Source: Pseudomonas sp. GV085
GTDB taxonomy: Bacteria; Pseudomonadota; Gammaproteobacteria; Pseudomonadales; Pseudomonadaceae
Direction of reading: 5' to 3'
Assembly (NCBI RefSeq): GCF_003050925.1
Contig: NZ_QAOV01000008.1
Span: 1 to 64,000 of the forward strand
DNA: 64,000 bases
In this document: piece by piece, positions 8,792 to 18,419 of the stretch
Position numbering within the stretch: the first letter of the stretch is position 1
How the letters are laid out: every line of letters begins with the position of its first letter
Notes under the pieces: generated by a model
What the model saw: only the letters and a program-made list of their open reading frames with translations
Database searches by the model: none
What the model was told of the DNA's origin: nothing
Program-made: the position numbers and the translations under genes

Positions 8792-11502
8792 TGCGCTGCC
8801 TCCTGCAGACCGTCGACGGATTGGCCAAAGATGGCTGGCGGAATGCCGGCAATGCCCGCAGGCAATGCCACCAGACCGGCGCCCAGCTCTTCATTGATAC
8901 GCAGTGGCAGACGCAGGGTCTGGCCGGCCACGTTCAGGCTCAGCATGGCGCCGTCATTGACACCCAGACGGTCGGCTTCGGACTTGGCCAGAGCAACATA
9001 AGCAGCCGGGATGCGTTCCTGCACTGGAGCGGCTTTCGAAGAGTTCTCTTCGCTGCCGAACAGGTGGAAGAACGGCACGACCTGCCAGGTGCCCTGGGCC
9101 GGGTTGAACGCGCGCGGAACGCTGGCGAACCAGTTCAGCGAGTCACCGCTGGTTTCGATCAGACGGGTGCCTGGGTCACCAGCGCGGATGTGACCACCGA
9201 CTTCGTCCTGGAACTTGTTCCAGGCTTGCGGCGAGTTCCAGCCCGGAGACCAGGCGAACGGCACTTGCTGACGCGGTTCGGCCGAGCCCGAGTAACCTTC
9301 CATGGAGAAGGCGAACGCGGTGTCCTTGTCCTGCGGGGTGCGCGGTTCGTGCACGTTGATGTCGGCGCGCATGGCGGTACGACCGGAGTAACGCAGCGGT
9401 TCGCGGGCCAGTTTCATGCCCTTGATGCGGAACGCGGCGGACGGTGCGGCATCAACGATGCGGTTCAGGATCGAGGTGCTGGAAGCGACGGCGGCGGTGG
9501 CGTGGTCCAGTTGGGTCCAGTCGATCGGCTGGTTCAGCAGGGTCGCGCGCAGGGCATGCAGCCAGCGCCAGCCTTCATGAACCAGGATGCTCGCATCCAT
9601 GTACTTCGGATCGAACACCTGGAAGAAGCGCTGGGCGCGGCCTTCCTGGCTGACCAGGGTACCGTCGCCTTCAGCGAAGCTGGCGGCTGGCAGAACCAGG
9701 TGCGCGCGATCGCTGGTGGCTGTCTTCTGATGGTCGGCGACGATCAGCACTTTGGCGGCGCTCAGGGCGGCATCGACCTTGGCCTTGTCGGTACGGGTGT
9801 ACAGATCGTTTTCCAGCACGACGATGGCGTCGGCACGGCCAGAGATCACCGCTTGCAGCGCGGCATCAACCGATTCGCCACCGAGCATGGCCAGGCCGAG
9901 GCTGTTGGCCTCTGGCACGATCAGGCTGATGGAACCGTTCTTCTCGCGCAGCTTCAACGCTTTCGCAATGTTGGCAGCAGCTTCAATCAGCGCTTTGGAG
10001 CCCAGGGAAGTACCGGCGATGATCAGCGGGCGCTTGGCTGCGAGCAGAGCGTCGGCGATGCGCTTGGCCAGTTCAAGGGCTTCAGCGTCCAGGCCTTCAA
10101 CGGCCGGTGCGCTGGCGTCGAGGGCGTGAGCCACGGCGAAACCGATGCGGGCCAGGTCGTCGGGAGCTGCGTGAACGCATTCTTCGGCGATGTCGTCGAG
10201 CTTGGTTTCAGCCAGGCTTGCGATGAACAGCGGGTTCAGCGCGTGCTGGCCGATGTTCTTCACGGCGGCGTCGAGCCAAGGCTGGACGCGCATGGCGTCG
10301 GCCATGTCTTCGGCCTTGCCCTTGACCGATTGACGCAGGGACAGGGCCATGCGCGCAGCAGTCTGGGTCAGGTCTTCACCGAGAACGAACACGGCGTCGT
10401 GGTCTTCGATGTCGCGCATGTTCGGCACCGGCAGCGGGCTGTCTTTCAGCACTTGCAGGACCAGGCGGATGCGCTCCAGCTCGGCAGCTTCGATACCCGA
10501 GTAGAAGTGCTCGGCGCCCACCAGTTCGCGCAACGCGTAGTTGCTTTCGAGGCTGGCGCGTGGCGAACCGATACCGACGATGTTGCGACCGCGCAGCAGG
10601 TCAGCGGCTTTGTCCAGCGCTTCGTCGAGGCTCAGCTTGGCGCCGTTGGCCAGCAGCGGCTGACGCGGGCGGTCTTCGCGGTTGACGTAGCCATAGCCGA
10701 AACGGCCACGGTCGCACAGGAAGTACTGGTTTACCGAACCGTTGTAGCGGTTTTCGATGCGACGCAGTTCGCCGTAACGCTCGCCCGGGGAGATGTTACA
10801 GCCGCTGGAGCAGCCATGGCAGATGCTCGGCGAGAACTGCATGTCCCACTTGCGGTTGTAGCGCTCGGAGTGAGTCTTGTCGGTGAACACACCGGTCGGG
10901 CAGACCTCGGTGAGGTTGCCGGAGAACTCGCTTTCCAGGGTGCCGTCTTCAACGCGACCGAAGTACACGTTGTCGTGGGCGCCGAATACACCGAGGTCGG
11001 TGCCGCCGGCGTAGTCTTTATAGAAGCGCACGCAGCGGTAGCAAGCGATGCAGCGGTTCATCTCGTGAGAAATGAACGGGCCAAGTTGCTGGTTCTGGTG
11101 GGTACGCTTGGTGAAGCGGTAACGGCGCTCGTTGTGGCCGGTCATTACCGTCATGTCTTGCAGGTGGCAGTGACCGCCTTCTTCACAGACCGGGCAGTCG
11201 TGAGGGTGGTTGGTCATCAGCCATTCGACAACACTGGCGCGGAAGGCCTTGGATTCTTCATCTTCGATGGAGATCCAGGTGCCGTCGGTGGCAGGGGTCA
11301 TGCACGACATCACGATACGACCACGGGTGTCGTTCTCGTCGGTGTACTGCTTGACCGCGCACTGGCGGCAAGCTCCAACGCTGCCAAGGGCAGGGTGCCA
11401 GCAGAAATAAGGGATATCGAGGCCTAGCGACAGACATGCCTGTAACAGGTTGTCTGCCCCATCGACTTCGAGCTCTTTGCCGTCTACGTGGATAGTGGCC
11501 AT
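8788..11502 (-). CDS. nuoG: NADH-quinone oxidoreductase subunit G
   Basis: Largest peripheral subunit (904 aa) with a chain of iron-sulfur clusters. The N-terminal 2Fe-2S ferredoxin domain has CWHPALGSVGACRQCAVKQY. Then come the His-Cys cluster segment HPHDCPVCEEGGHCHLQD, the 4Fe-4S pattern CIACYRCVRFYKDYAGG, and the extra N7-type motif (CHGCSSGCNISPGER) seen in E. coli-type NuoG. The rest is a molybdopterin-oxidoreductase-like fold without cofactor. The gap to nuoF is 137 bp, unlike the overlaps elsewhere, and holds a terminator-like hairpin (11605-11626). Confidence 0.96.
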   Translation of the reverse strand: MATIHVDGKELEVDGADNLLQACLSLGLDIPYFCWHPALGSVGACRQCAVKQYTDENDTRGRIVMSCMTPATDGTWISIEDEESKAFRASVVEWLMTNHPHDCPVCEEGGHCHLQDMTVMTGHNERRYRFTKRTHQNQQLGPFISHEMNRCIACYRCVRFYKDYAGGTDLGVFGAHDNVYFGRVEDGTLESEFSGNLTEVCPTGVFTDKTHSERYNRKWDMQFSPSICHGCSSGCNISPGERYGELRRIENRYNGSVNQYFLCDRGRFGYGYVNREDRPRQPLLANGAKLSLDEALDKAADLLRGRNIVGIGSPRASLESNYALRELVGAEHFYSGIEAAELERIRLVLQVLKDSPLPVPNMRDIEDHDAVFVLGEDLTQTAARMALSLRQSVKGKAEDMADAMRVQPWLDAAVKNIGQHALNPLFIASLAETKLDDIAEECVHAAPDDLARIGFAVAHALDASAPAVEGLDAEALELAKRIADALLAAKRPLIIAGTSLGSKALIEAAANIAKALKLREKNGSISLIVPEANSLGLAMLGGESVDAALQAVISGRADAIVVLENDLYTRTDKAKVDAALSAAKVLIVADHQKTATSDRAHLVLPAASFAEGDGTLVSQEGRAQRFFQVFDPKYMDASILVHEGWRWLHALRATLLNQPIDWTQLDHATAAVASSTSILNRIVDAAPSAAFRIKGMKLAREPLRYSGRTAMRADINVHEPRTPQDKDTAFAFSMEGYSGSAEPRQQVPFAWSPGWNSPQAWNKFQDEVGGHIRAGDPGTRLIETSGDSLNWFASVPRAFNPAQGTWQVVPFFHLFGSEENSSKAAPVQERIPAAYVALAKSEADRLGVNDGAMLSLNVAGQTLRLPLRINEELGAGLVALPAGIAGIPPAIFGQSVDGLQEAAQ

Positions 11503-11604
11503 GGTTCAAAGTTCTTCGTTGGCCCGGTGTCAGCGGGCGTGGCTAATGGAATCTTGTTATCCGCGTGAATCAACACAGCCGTTAAAGGCGTCATCACACG
11601 AAAA

Positions 11605-11626
11605 GCGAAGGGCACGGACCCTTCGC
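11605..11626 (-). terminator. Terminator-like hairpin inside the nuo operon, between nuoF and nuoG
   Basis: An 8-bp perfect stem (GCGAAGGG / CCCTTCGC) with a 6-nt loop sits 14 bp after the nuoF stop, in the only long gap of the operon. On the minus (operon) strand only TTTT follows, while on the plus strand six T follow. It may act as a partial terminator or an mRNA 3'-end stabiliser that separates nuoA-F from nuoG-N expression. Confidence 0.55.
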
Positions 11627-11639
11627 CTTTTTTAAGCGT

Positions 11640-12995
11640 TTACGCGCCGACCAGGATCGGCCTTGCCAGAGGCGGGACGGCGGCGCTGACAGGCGCGATA
11701 CCGGCTTCGAACTCTGGACGGAAGTATTTGATTGCGCTGCCCAATGGCTCCACGGCACCCGGTGCGTGTGCACAGAAGGTCTTGCCAGGGCCGAGGAAAC
11801 CGACCAGACCCAGCAGGGTCTCGATGTCGCCGGCTTGCCCTTCACCGTTCTCGATCGCGCGCAGCAGCTTGACGCTCCATGGCAGACCGTCACGGCACGG
11901 AGTGCAGAAGCCACAGGACTCGCGGGAGAAGAACTCTTCCATGTTGCGCAGCAAAGACACCATGTTGACGCTGTCGTCCACCGCCATGGCCAGGCCGGTA
12001 CCCATACGGGTGCCGACTTTGGCGATGCCGCCGGCGTACATTTGTGCGTCCAGGTGTTCCGGCAACAGGAAGCCGGTACCGGCGCCGCCAGGCTGCCAGC
12101 ACTTGAGCTTGTAACCGTCGCGCATGCCGCCGGCGTAGTCTTCGAACAGCTCGCGACCGGTGACGCCGAACGGCAGTTCCCACAGGCCCGGATTCTTGAC
12201 CTTGCCGGAGAAGCCCATGAGCTTGGTGCCCATGTCTTCGCTGCCTTCGCGAGCCAACGACTTGTACCAGTCCACGCCGTCGGCAATGATCGCCGGCACG
12301 TTGCACAGGGTTTCGACGTTGTTCACGCAAGTCGGCTTGCCCCACACGCCAACGGCGGCCGGGAACGGCGGCTTGGAGCGCGGGTTGGCGCGGCGGCCTT
12401 CGAGGGAGTTGATCAGTGCGGTTTCTTCACCGCAGATGTAACGCCCGGCGCCGGTGTGGACGAACAGCTCGAAATCAAAACCCGAACCCAGGATGTTCTT
12501 GCCCAGCAGGCCAGCAGCCTTGGCTTCTTCCACGGCACGATTGAGGTGCCTGGCGGCGGTGGTGTACTCGCCACGCAGGAAGATGTAGCCGCGGTAGGTT
12601 TTCAGGGCGCGGGCACTGATCAGCATGCCTTCGATCAGCAGATGGGGCAATTGCTCCATCAGCATGCGGTCTTTCCAGGTGTTCGGCTCCATTTCATCCG
12701 CGTTGCACAGCAGGTAGCGGATGTTGATGGATTCGTCCTTGGGCATCAGGCCCCACTTAACGCCAGTGGGGAAGCCTGCACCGCCGCGACCCTTGAGGCC
12801 GGAGTCTTTCACGGTCTGGACGATGTCGTCCTGGGCCATGTCGGCGAAGGCCTTGCGCGCAGCGGCGTAACCGTTCTTGGCCTGGTACTCGTCGAGCCAG
12901 ACGGCTTCGCCGTCGTCACGCAGACGCCAGGTAAGCGGGTGAGTCTCGGCCGAACGCTTGATGCGGTTGGCAGGACCGAAAGAAGTCAGGGTCAT
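11640..12995 (-). CDS. nuoF: NADH-quinone oxidoreductase subunit F (NADH-binding)
   Basis: FMN- and NADH-binding subunit where electrons enter complex I; 451 aa. The glycine-rich nucleotide segment GLKGRGGAGFPTGVKWGLMP and the NADH loop GAGRYICGEETALINSLEG are intact, and the N3 [4Fe-4S] cluster is supplied by ESCGFCTPCRDG plus a later Cys (GKTFCAHAPG). Its ATG overlaps the nuoE stop (ATGA, 12992-12995). Confidence 0.97.
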   Translation of the reverse strand: MTLTSFGPANRIKRSAETHPLTWRLRDDGEAVWLDEYQAKNGYAAARKAFADMAQDDIVQTVKDSGLKGRGGAGFPTGVKWGLMPKDESINIRYLLCNADEMEPNTWKDRMLMEQLPHLLIEGMLISARALKTYRGYIFLRGEYTTAARHLNRAVEEAKAAGLLGKNILGSGFDFELFVHTGAGRYICGEETALINSLEGRRANPRSKPPFPAAVGVWGKPTCVNNVETLCNVPAIIADGVDWYKSLAREGSEDMGTKLMGFSGKVKNPGLWELPFGVTGRELFEDYAGGMRDGYKLKCWQPGGAGTGFLLPEHLDAQMYAGGIAKVGTRMGTGLAMAVDDSVNMVSLLRNMEEFFSRESCGFCTPCRDGLPWSVKLLRAIENGEGQAGDIETLLGLVGFLGPGKTFCAHAPGAVEPLGSAIKYFRPEFEAGIAPVSAAVPPLARPILVGA

Positions 12996-13489
12996 ACGTA
13001 GCCCTCGAGCAATTTGGCAACGCCGGCTGGCTGCACATCACCGAAGGTGTCGTCGTCGATCATCAACGCCGGCGCCTTGTCGCAGTTGCCGAGGCAGCAG
13101 ACCGGCAGCAGGGTGAAACGACCATCGGTGGTGGTCTGGCCCAGGCTGATGCCCAGCTTGCTCTGGATTTCGCTGACCACGGACTCGTGGCCGCCGATGT
13201 AGCAGACCATGCTGTCGCAGACGCGAATGATGTGACGACCCACTGGCTGACGGAAGATCTGGCTATAGAAAGTGGCCACGCCTTCAACGTCGCTGGCCGG
13301 GATGCCGAGGATCTCGCCGATGGCGTACAAGGCGCCGTCCGGCACCCAGCCACGTTCCTTCTGGACGATCTTCAGGGCTTCGATCGACGCCGCGCGCGGG
13401 TCTTCGTAGTGATGCAGCTCGTGCTCGATGGCCGAGCGCTCGGTTTCACTCAAGGTGAAACGGTCTGTCTGGATAAGCGTGCTATTCAT
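12992..13489 (-). CDS. nuoE: NADH-quinone oxidoreductase subunit E
   Basis: Thioredoxin-fold 2Fe-2S (N1a) subunit, 165 aa, that pairs with NuoF in the NADH dehydrogenase module. The four cluster cysteines can be seen as CDSMVC and CCLGNCDKAP. Begins 2 bp after the nuoCD stop and overlaps nuoF, consistent with fixed stoichiometry. Confidence 0.96.
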   Translation of the reverse strand: MNSTLIQTDRFTLSETERSAIEHELHHYEDPRAASIEALKIVQKERGWVPDGALYAIGEILGIPASDVEGVATFYSQIFRQPVGRHIIRVCDSMVCYIGGHESVVSEIQSKLGISLGQTTTDGRFTLLPVCCLGNCDKAPALMIDDDTFGDVQPAGVAKLLEGYV

Positions 13490-13491
13490 GC

Positions 13492-15276
13492 TTAGCGGTC
13501 CACGTCGGCCATAACGAAATCGATACTACCCAGGTACGCAATCAAGTCCGCGACCATGCTGCCTTTGATCACCGAAGGGATCTGCTGCAGGTGCGGGAAG
13601 CTTGGGGTACGAATCCGGGTGCGGTAGCTCATGGTGCCGCCATCGCTCGTCAGGTAATAACTGTTGATGCCCTTGGTCGCTTCGATCATCTGGAAGGATT
13701 CGTTGGCCGGCATGACCGGGCCCCACGAAACTTGCAGGAAGTGCGTGATCAAGGTTTCGATGTGCTGCAGGGTGCGCTCTTTCGGCGGCGGCGTGGTCAG
13801 CGGGTGATCCGCTTTGTACGGGCCTTCCGGCATGTTGCGCAGGCACTGGTCGATGATCCTGATGCTCTGGCGCATCTCCTCGACACGCACGATGCAGCGG
13901 TCGTAGGCATCGCCATTGGCGGCCAGCGGCACTTCGAACTCGAAGTTCTCGTAGCCCGAGTACGGACGCGCTTTACGCAGGTCGAAATCGCAACCGGTCG
14001 AACGCAGGCCGGCACCGGTGACACCCCATTCCAGGGCCTCTTTGGTGTTGTAGTCGGCGACGCCGATGGTCCGGCCACGCAGGATGCTGTTGTCCAGTGC
14101 GGCTTTCTGGTATTCGTCCAGACGCTTGGGCATCCACTCGACGAAATCCTTGACCAGTTTTTCCCAGCCGCGCGGCAGGTCGTGGGCGACGCCACCGATG
14201 CGGTACCAGGCCGGGTGCAGGCGGAAACCGGTAATGGCTTCGATCACCGTGTACGCGCGTTGACGGTCGGTGAAAGTGAAGAACACCGGGGTCATGGCGC
14301 CGACGTCCTGGATGTAGGTACCCAGGAACAGCAGGTGGCTGGTGATCCGGAAGAACTCGGCCATCATGATGCGGATGACGTCGACCTTCTCCGGCACCTT
14401 GATGCCGGCCAGCTTCTCGACAGAGAGCACGTACGGCAGGTTGTTCATCACGCCGCCGAGGTAGTCGATACGGTCGGTGTACGGGATGAAGCTGTGCCAG
14501 GACTGACGCTCGGCCATTTTCTCGGCACCACGGTGGTGGTAGCCGACGTCCGGTACGCAGTCGACGATCTCTTCGCCGTCCAGCTGCAGGATGATGCGGA
14601 ACGCACCGTGCGCGGAAGGGTGGTTCGGGCCGAGGTTGAGGAACATGTAGTCCTCGTTCGGGCCGGAACGCTTCATGCCCCAGTCTTCCGGCTTGAAGCG
14701 CGCGGACTCTTCCTCGAGCTGCTGCTTGGCCAGGTTCAGGGTGAACGGGTCGAACTCGGTGGCGCGGGCCGGGAAGTCCTTGCGCAGCGGGTGACCTTCC
14801 CAGGTCGGTGGCATCATGATGCGCGACAGGTGAGGGTGGCCGGTGAAGTGGATGCCGTACATGTCCCAGACTTCACGTTCGTACCAGTTGGCGTTTGGCC
14901 AGATGCTGGTGATGGAAGGCAGGTTGAGGTCGCTCTCGGACAAGGCGACCTTGATCATCACGTCACTATTACGTTCGATCGACATCAAGTGATAGAACAC
15001 GGAGAAGTCGACGCCGTTCGGCAGCCCTTGACGCTTGGTACGCAGACGCTCGTCCACGCCGTGCAGGTCATAGAGCATGACGTACGGCTTGGGCAGGTTA
15101 CGCAGGAAGGTCAGGACTTCGACGAGTTTGGCGCGGGCAACCCAAAGCACCGGCATGCCGGTGCGGGTAGCCTGGGCGGTGAACGCCTCCGGGCCAAAAC
15201 GGTTGTTCAGTTCGACGACCACATCCTGGTCGTCTGCCTTGTAAGGCGGGATGTACAGAGCACTGCCTGTAGTCAT
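13492..15276 (-). CDS. nuoC: NADH-quinone oxidoreductase fused subunit C/D
   Basis: A natural fusion of NuoC (residues ~1-185) and the 49-kDa NuoD (rest), as in other gammaproteobacteria; also called nuoCD. The NuoC part has EREVWDMYGIHFTGHPHLSR; the NuoD part has LGPNHPSAHGAFRIILQLDG and VGYHHRGAEKMAERQSW at the quinone site. The ATG at 15276 (MTTGSALYIPPYKADDQ, 594 aa) is preferred over an upstream TTG at 15300, since the protein then starts where relatives do; the Shine-Dalgarno is weak. Confidence 0.96.
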   Translation of the reverse strand: MTTGSALYIPPYKADDQDVVVELNNRFGPEAFTAQATRTGMPVLWVARAKLVEVLTFLRNLPKPYVMLYDLHGVDERLRTKRQGLPNGVDFSVFYHLMSIERNSDVMIKVALSESDLNLPSITSIWPNANWYEREVWDMYGIHFTGHPHLSRIMMPPTWEGHPLRKDFPARATEFDPFTLNLAKQQLEEESARFKPEDWGMKRSGPNEDYMFLNLGPNHPSAHGAFRIILQLDGEEIVDCVPDVGYHHRGAEKMAERQSWHSFIPYTDRIDYLGGVMNNLPYVLSVEKLAGIKVPEKVDVIRIMMAEFFRITSHLLFLGTYIQDVGAMTPVFFTFTDRQRAYTVIEAITGFRLHPAWYRIGGVAHDLPRGWEKLVKDFVEWMPKRLDEYQKAALDNSILRGRTIGVADYNTKEALEWGVTGAGLRSTGCDFDLRKARPYSGYENFEFEVPLAANGDAYDRCIVRVEEMRQSIRIIDQCLRNMPEGPYKADHPLTTPPPKERTLQHIETLITHFLQVSWGPVMPANESFQMIEATKGINSYYLTSDGGTMSYRTRIRTPSFPHLQQIPSVIKGSMVADLIAYLGSIDFVMADVDR

Positions 15277-15350
15277 GGTTATTTTATCGCTTTCGGTCAA
15301 CGTAAAGAATGAAGCCAGGTTCTCGTTCCATGGAAAGAGGCAGATCTGGA

Positions 15351-16025
15351 TCAGACTTCGTCGGGGCTGCGCAGGTTGGTGACTGCGATTCGCTGTTCGC
15401 GGCGCTTTTCCTTCTCGGAAGGCATCTCGGCGCGGTATACGCCTTGATCGCCGACGACCCAGGAAAGCGGGCGACGCTCCTGTCCAATCGACTCTTGCAA
15501 AAGCATCAAGCCTTGCAGGAAAGCTTCAGGACGGGGCGGGCAGCCAGGCACGTAGACGTCCACGGGCAGGAACTTGTCCACCCCTTGAACGACGGAGTAG
15601 ATGTCGTACATGCCACCGGAGTTGGCGCACGAACCCATGGAAATAACCCATTTAGGTTCGAGCATTTGCTCGTAGAGACGCTGAATGATCGGCGCCATCT
15701 TGATGAAGCAGGTACCGGCGATAACCATGAAATCCGCCTGGCGCGGCGATGCCCGGATAACCTCGGCGCCAAAGCGCGCGATGTCGTGGGGCGCCGTGAA
15801 GGCGGTGGTCATTTCCACGTAGCAGCACGAAAGACCGAAGTTATACGGCCACAGGGAGTTCTTGCGCCCCCAGTTGATCGTGCCGTTAAGCACGTCTTCG
15901 AGCTTGCCCATGAAAATGTTTTTGTGGACTTGATCTTCTAACGGATCGGAAACGGTTTCCCGCTGGCCAATCGGATACTGCTCGTTAGGAGCATCGGGGT
16001 CGATCCTGGTGAGATTGTATTGCAT
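15351..16025 (-). CDS. nuoB: NADH-quinone oxidoreductase subunit B
   Basis: Carries cluster N2, the last [4Fe-4S] centre before quinone; 224 aa. The tandem cysteines LSCCYVEM, then GTCFIKM, MGSCANSGGMYD and VPGCPPRPEA form the N2 site. Start taken as ATG 16025 (MQYNLTRIDPDAPNEQ) with GAGG about 8 nt upstream; a TTG two codons earlier is less well placed. 74 bp separate it from nuoCD. Confidence 0.96.
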   Translation of the reverse strand: MQYNLTRIDPDAPNEQYPIGQRETVSDPLEDQVHKNIFMGKLEDVLNGTINWGRKNSLWPYNFGLSCCYVEMTTAFTAPHDIARFGAEVIRASPRQADFMVIAGTCFIKMAPIIQRLYEQMLEPKWVISMGSCANSGGMYDIYSVVQGVDKFLPVDVYVPGCPPRPEAFLQGLMLLQESIGQERRPLSWVVGDQGVYRAEMPSEKEKRREQRIAVTNLRSPDEV

Positions 16026-16035
16026 TGCCAAAGCC

Positions 16036-16449
16036 TCATTGTTTCAGCTTCGCTTGCCGCTTGCGCCGAGCTTCCGGAGCCCAGTCAAGGGCGCCCACTC
16101 GGAATAGGTAGACAAGGCCTGCCAACAGAATTGCTATGAAAACGAGAGCTTCGACGAATCCGGTCCAGCCGCTTTCGCGGACGGACACAGACCAGGCAAA
16201 GAGAAAGAGGGCTTCGATATCGAAGATCACGAAGAGCATCGCGACCAGATAGAATTTGGCTGAGAGCCGCAAGCGGGCGCCACCTGTAGGTAGCATGCCG
16301 GACTCGAACGGTTCGTTTTTGCTGCGGCCCCAGGCTTTTGACCCAAGGAGGCTGGAGACGCCCAGCATGAAGGCACAGAGGCCGACGACGCCTAGAAGGA
16401 AAATGGCAAAGCCCCAGTTATGGGCCATGAGTCCTGTCGCTTCGGGCAT
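16036..16449 (-). CDS. nuoA: NADH-quinone oxidoreductase subunit A
   Basis: First gene of the operon; a 137-aa three-helix membrane subunit near the quinone entrance. The conserved loop with an acidic patch, SKNEPFESGMLPTGGAR, and FYLVAMLFVIFDIEALFLF identify it. Start at ATG 16449 (MPEATGLMAHNWGFA), with AAGGA 8 nt upstream; the frame stays open further upstream to 16662, but that part has no membrane-protein character and no ribosome site. Confidence 0.96.
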   Translation of the reverse strand: MPEATGLMAHNWGFAIFLLGVVGLCAFMLGVSSLLGSKAWGRSKNEPFESGMLPTGGARLRLSAKFYLVAMLFVIFDIEALFLFAWSVSVRESGWTGFVEALVFIAILLAGLVYLFRVGALDWAPEARRKRQAKLKQ

Positions 16450-16871
16450 GCTGGTAATCCTTAACAGAGAGCAAAGGTCTCTGAGCTTGAAAAGAAACAA
16501 AAGCAGTGACGATATGTCGCAGCAATCAATCCAGCTGATTTTATGGCTAAACACCCGGCAAGTAAAATTCCTGTAGCGAAATTTATTATAGGAATAAGGA
16601 CATGGCGGGCCCTCAAGGCCCTGTAGCCCTTGACCTGTGGGCATTAGCCGGCATTTCGCCAATTATGTTTTGTAAGGAATGTAACGAACATAGTTGCAGC
16701 TAAATGATAATCAATACTGTTTGGCTTGGTTTTTAAACTGTTTGTTCGATGGCGAGTTGGGAAGTTGTCTTATATGGGCGTTACTGCATGTAGCGGCAGG
16801 GTGCGTTTTAGCGGATTTTCGGACGGTGGATGACGCGCTGGATCAATGATTTTCCGGATCACCACCATCCC
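16450..16871 (-). promoter_or_regulatory. nuoA upstream region (putative nuo promoter)
   Basis: 422 bp without a gene ahead of nuoA. It is AT-richer than its surroundings. On the minus strand a TATAAT hexamer lies at 16585-16590, with TTGAGG at 16611-16616 (20-nt spacing, too long for a good sigma-70 pair). A long 5' leader of about 120 nt would result. The exact promoter cannot be fixed from sequence alone. Confidence 0.35.
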
Positions 16872-16973
16872 CTGTAGGAGCGAGCCTGCTCGCGATGGTC
16901 GCGAACGATAACGCGAAAATCCTGATTCCCATCGGCGCTCTTGAGTTTTTCGCGAGCAAGCTCGCTCCTACAG
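16872..16973. repeat. Paired REP element (type A)
   Basis: Two inverted copies, CTGTAGGAGCGAGCCTGCTC at the left and its near-complement ending GCTCGCTCCTACAG at the right, enclose about 45 bp. Located between nuoA and aceA, which are both on the minus strand. Confidence 0.9.
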
Positions 16974-17003
16974 AAGGGCGGGCATTGAATCGCAGGCAAA
17001 AAA

Positions 17004-17026
17004 ACGCCCCGAACCAGTCGGGGCGT
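17004..17026 (-). terminator. Rho-independent terminator of aceA
   Basis: 9-bp stem (ACGCCCCGA / TCGGGGCGT) with a 5-nt loop, followed on the minus strand by at least seven T. Lies about 67 bp after the aceA stop. Confidence 0.9.
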
Positions 17027-17093
17027 CAGATGTGCAGCGCTGCGGTTAGCTTTCTATCAGGCCCGCAACGGCTGTTGACTCAAGCGAAGCAGA

Positions 17094-18419
17094 TCAGTGG
17101 AACTGTTCTTCTTCAGTCGAACCGGTCAGTGCGGTTACCGAAGACGAGCCACCCTGGATCACGGTGGTCATGTCGTCGAAGTAGCCGGTGCCCACTTCCT
17201 GCTGGTGCGCCACGAAGGTGTAACCCTTGGCGGCGTCAGCGAATTCCTGCTCTTGCAGCTTCACGTAGGCAGTCATGTCGTTGCGGGCGTAGTCGTGCGC
17301 CAGGTTGAACATGCTGTGCCACATGTTGTGAATGCCGGCCAGGGTGATGAACTGGTGCTTGTAGCCCATGGCGGACAGTTCGCGCTGGAACTTGGCGATG
17401 GTCGCGTCGTCCAGGTTTTTCTTCCAGTTGAAGGAAGGCGAGCAGTTGTACGACAGCAGTTGGTCCGGGTATTCCTTCTTGATCGCTTCAGCGAAGCGAC
17501 GAGCCTCGTCCAGGTCTGGCTTGGCGGTTTCGCACCAGATCAGGTCGGCGTACGGAGCGTAGGCCAGGCCACGGGCGATCGCTTGATCCAGGCCAGCGCG
17601 AACCTTGTAGAAACCTTCCTGAGTGCGCTCGCCAGTCACGAATGGCTGGTCGTACGGGTCGCAGTCCGAAGTCAGCAGGTCAGCGGCGTTAGCGTCGGTA
17701 CGGGCCAGGATGATGGTCGGAGTACCGGCAACGTCAGCAGCCAGGCGAGCAGCGGTCAGCTTCTGTACGGCTTCCTGGGTAGGAACCAGTACCTTGCCGC
17801 CCATGTGGCCGCATTTTTTCACGGAAGCCAACTGGTCTTCGAAGTGAACGCCGGCGGCGCCTGCTTCGATCATGCTCTTCATCAGCTCGTAAGCGTTCAG
17901 TACGCCGCCGAAACCGGCTTCGGCGTCAGCCACGATTGGCGCGAAGTAGTCGATGTAGCCAGCGTCGCCCGGGTTCTTGCCGGCTTTCCACTGGATCTGG
18001 TCGGCACGACGGAACGAGTTGTTGATGCGCTTGACCACGGTTGGAACCGAGTCCACCGGGTACAGCGACTGGTCCGGGTACATCGATTCGGCGGAGTTGT
18101 TGTCCGCAGCCACTTGCCAGCCAGACAGGTAGATCGCCTGGATGCCGGCCTTGACTTGTTGAACAGCCTGGCCGCCGGTCAGGGCGCCCATGCAGTTGAC
18201 GAAATCTTTCTCGGGACGGAAGGCTGGCTTGGCACCCTGGGTCACCAGGTTCCACAGCTTCTCGGCGCCCATTTTTGCAAAGGTGTGCTCAGGTTGAACC
18301 GAGCCACGCAGGCGGACGACGTCAGCAGCGGAGTAAGTGCGTGTCACGCCTTTCCAGCGCGGGTTTTCAGCCCAGTCTTTTTCGAGGGCTGCAATTTGCT
18401 GTTCGCGTGTCAGTGCCAT
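17094..18419 (-). CDS. aceA: Isocitrate lyase
   Basis: Splits isocitrate to glyoxylate and succinate, the first step of the glyoxylate shunt used on acetate and fatty acids. 441 aa with the active-site KKCGHMGGK loop, the metal-binding FEDQ and the C-terminal NCSPSFNWKK segment of the family. Monocistronic: it has its own terminator (17004-17026) and a 470-bp upstream gap. It competes for isocitrate with the two dehydrogenases (idh, icd) 7-11 kb away. Confidence 0.97.
   Translation of the reverse strand: MALTREQQIAALEKDWAENPRWKGVTRTYSAADVVRLRGSVQPEHTFAKMGAEKLWNLVTQGAKPAFRPEKDFVNCMGALTGGQAVQQVKAGIQAIYLSGWQVAADNNSAESMYPDQSLYPVDSVPTVVKRINNSFRRADQIQWKAGKNPGDAGYIDYFAPIVADAEAGFGGVLNAYELMKSMIEAGAAGVHFEDQLASVKKCGHMGGKVLVPTQEAVQKLTAARLAADVAGTPTIILARTDANAADLLTSDCDPYDQPFVTGERTQEGFYKVRAGLDQAIARGLAYAPYADLIWCETAKPDLDEARRFAEAIKKEYPDQLLSYNCSPSFNWKKNLDDATIAKFQRELSAMGYKHQFITLAGIHNMWHSMFNLAHDYARNDMTAYVKLQEQEFADAAKGYTFVAHQQEVGTGYFDDMTTVIQGGSSSVTALTGSTEEEQFH

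Noticed and set aside
8791..11427. 878-aa plus-strand frame opposite nuoG
   Set aside because: Antisense shadow of a well-conserved gene with iron-sulfur motifs.
16701..16720. Fur-box-like AAATGATAATCAATACTG upstream of nuoA
   Set aside because: Only about half of the 19-bp consensus matches and the distance to nuoA is large.
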